Assembly (NCBI GenBank): GCA_001939145.1
Contig: LSRX01000294.1
Location: 636,296 to 700,295, forward strand
Direction: 5' to 3'
Origin: Symbiodinium microadriaticum
Lineage: Eukaryota > Sar > Dinophyceae > Suessiales > Symbiodiniaceae
DNA: 64,000 nt
Shown here: positions 50,401 to 53,400 of the stretch, one piece after another
Layout: every line of letters starts with the position of its first letter
Numbering within the stretch: the stretch's first letter is position 1
The notes under the pieces: model-generated
What the model was told of the DNA's origin: nothing
What the model saw: only the letters and a program-made list of their open reading frames with translations
The model's database searches: none
Program-made: the position numbers and the translations under genes

Positions 50401-53400
50401 GACTGACAGGTGACTGGGACAGAGTTCAGGACTTGGGGTTTCGAGAGGCGGTTTCGGAATCCTGTAGAGCACACCAGAGGGGTCTTGAAAGCAAGACTCA
50501 AGAGCAATATAGAAGGCTGAACAATTACGGTGAGTATTCCTTAGTGGGTTCGTATTACAAGTTTACCACAACATATTCAATATTCCGAATCCCCATTCTC
50601 ACCATCAAAGCCCAATGCTACCCCAGCAAACGCACACTCAGACTGGAGCACCTCTGAAGCTTTCAAGGCTCTTGGGCTCCTAGAGCTGGGCGTTGCTTTA
50701 GGATTCTCTTCGGCTGTTGTTACGATGTAAACCCACGGGGTTGCTTCAAAGGGGCATATGGAGAACACCCGAAAACACCACTCAGAATCCTGCAGGAGTG
50801 AAAAGGCAGTTAAACCTCTTCCTTTTCCCGTCCGAAGACTCGACAGAAAACCCCAGAGGTCAACGCCCAGCACCCAAGCCCTTCGAGGGTTTGAAGCTTT
50901 AGGGAGCCACGAATTTCGGGGTCGAAGACGAAAATCATGTTTGTGTAGCTCACTGTATTTTCTTCCAGTGTAAGCACCCGCAAGGCGATGCACAAGCTGT
51001 CGAATCATTGTCGCTCGCTTCTGGAGCGGCAAGTGCCCAGGCTTCGACAGGAGATGATTCAATGATTCTATCTTCCCTGTGTTGTGTCTGTTGTTTGTTG
51101 GTTCTTAGGTGGTCCGGGCCTTATCACAAACCCGAATTCCGCGCCCATCAACCCTCAATTCCAACACACCCCAATTCGCTTAAATCCGCAAGCTGGATGT
51201 CGATAGCCTCAAAGTACAGGCCTCAAACCACAACTCACTAGTACCATCTATTACTTGTGTTTTTGATATTCTGATTCTTCTTGATACTATTATTCAAGCT
51301 ATTACATATTGTTATTCAGCAACCCCCGAGCGCCGAAATAGGCCCTCATTCAGAACACATCCCGCCCGCAAGGGGTCTTAGCCAATGGGCTTGTATGGAA
51401 TAGGGTCCCCGCACTAGGAATCAGTTTTGAAACTCCCCTCTAGCTTCCAACCGTAACAGAAACCAGCCGAACTCTAAACTAGAAACGCTAAACCCAAAAC
51501 GACAAACCTTGTAGATGAGTTCAAGCAGCCTTCTTAAAAAACCTAGAAGCCTTCTGTTGAGATTGTGTGTTTCGGCTTTAGGATTCCTCAATAGCTACCA
51601 ATGCGACCCCAGAGACTGCACAAAGCCCTAAACCCTAAAGCCCTAAACGTTTCGACACCTTCGACGGACCCTGAGACCCTGAACTCTTAGGCCCGCTTGT
51701 GAGCCCCGATAGCCGTCCTTACCCGAACCTGGGAGTTTCGGAGAATAAACAACTCTTAATCGAGACTCTAAAGCTCCTCAACATAGTATGGACCTTGAGA
51801 AACACCCATTTGAGGTTGAAGAGGAGGGGGAGGCAGAGGGGTTGCCTGGTCCTCGGATGTGGTTGCTTTCTGCTTAACTATGGTAAGGTCCCCTTGGTCT
51901 GGTTGTCGCTCACGGGGAAGCTTTCACTATCGAAGGTCGCATGCTTGTTCTAATATTTCTGATTGTACTGCATTGTAAGTATGACTGTTGAAAAGGTTGG
52001 TGATGCACGTACAAGTTGCGAGTCGAGGCTTTGCAGGCCCTCAAGAAACGGCTCGAGCCTCGTAAACTTCGGTCGTCCCATCATTGCTCTTTCAAACTAT
52101 TCTCGATGCTCACATCCATATGCTCCTCAACATGTGATTACCAAAGTCACCCGAAGGCACGCTTACTTCAGTGGCCCTAGGAAGCCATGCAAACCCGAAT
52201 CCCCTGACCCAGCCCATGAAGCTCCAAAGATGCCTTCTGTGCGGTGCAGTCTCTTTCCTGCCCTCAACCCTGCCCTAAAGCCATAAAGCCCTAAAACCCT
52301 AAAGCCCTAAACCCCGACCTGCCACCCTAGAGCGTGCAGCTGATGCTTAAAGGGTGACTGGGGGTTCAAGATCCCTAAAAAAAGAGTCCCTACTGTTATG
52401 TGTCCTCCCTGCTTTTTTCTTCATCTTAGGGTGTAGGGTTTAGGGTTTAAGGTTTAGGATAGACTCTGAAGGGGGCGAAACTGCGAAGCCCTGCCGGTTG
52501 TTTGGCCCAGGTCCCAACGGCCAATGCAGTCGGGCGAGGTGGGAATGCCCAATTAACCAAGAAGAACATAACGGCTTTAGCTTCATGGTTATGTAGGGTA
52601 TAAGACGTTCGGCTTCGGATCGTAGGCAGGGTTAGATTTCGAGCGGGAAGACGTAAGAATGCTTAGATGTTGGGTTCTGGGTCTTAGGCGTAGCTCCTGG
52701 GTTTTCGGGTTTGGATTTGGAGCGCCCTGAAACTCACAGAATGAGTCAAGAACTCCCACTGTTTGTGACTTGAGCGAAACTTGTGACTGTGATGGAAGGT
52801 TTAGCTGCTTGGATTTCTGAAAGGTTCAGGATGCATGAATTCGCCTGATTTTTTTGTCCATCCCGTTAACACGGACTGCACGTATCCTACATGGAGCCCC
52901 TGAAGCAGCCGAGTGGTCTAAAGTGGCTTGAGCTTTCAATCGGAAGCCGCAGGGCCAAAGCAGGCCAAAAGCCCTGAACCCGAAATCTTACGCCCGGTAG
53001 TGCTCTAACCAGCAGGAGCCACTAGCAGCTGAGCAGTTCGCGCTTGTCACCTGATGCCGGAAGATGCTGGTAAAACGACCTTTGAACCCTTTGAACCCTT
53101 AACAGTGCACACTAAAAGTAGTTCCTTCTTTTTCCTACATTCTGTCTCTTGGACAAAAGCCAGGTTAAAAGATAGAGCAACTCAGGGTCTGGTTTGGGCT
53201 TGGGTTTGGCCTGTGGGCGTCCAACCCAACACGTGAAAACCCGAAACTCCACACCTGAACTGAGAGCTTTTTTTCACTAATCTCCGAAGATTTAACCTTT
53301 AACTCGGCTGCATAAAGCCAAGATTTATACAAAAAACGAACTGTAAACTTTGAACCCAAGGTGGTGGCCGGCGGCAGCTTCGTGCAAGATTCCCTCAAGC

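Noticed and set aside
50403..50420. Tandem GTGACTGACAGGTGACTGG
   Set aside because: Too short and common to call a repeat element.
50448..50529. Alternative NAT10 exon reading [21 protein letters not shown] with a GTGAGT donor
   Set aside because: Attractive donor and helical composition, but 50985-51050 matches the family better, begins in the required phase and shares a 7-bp direct repeat with the preceding donor.
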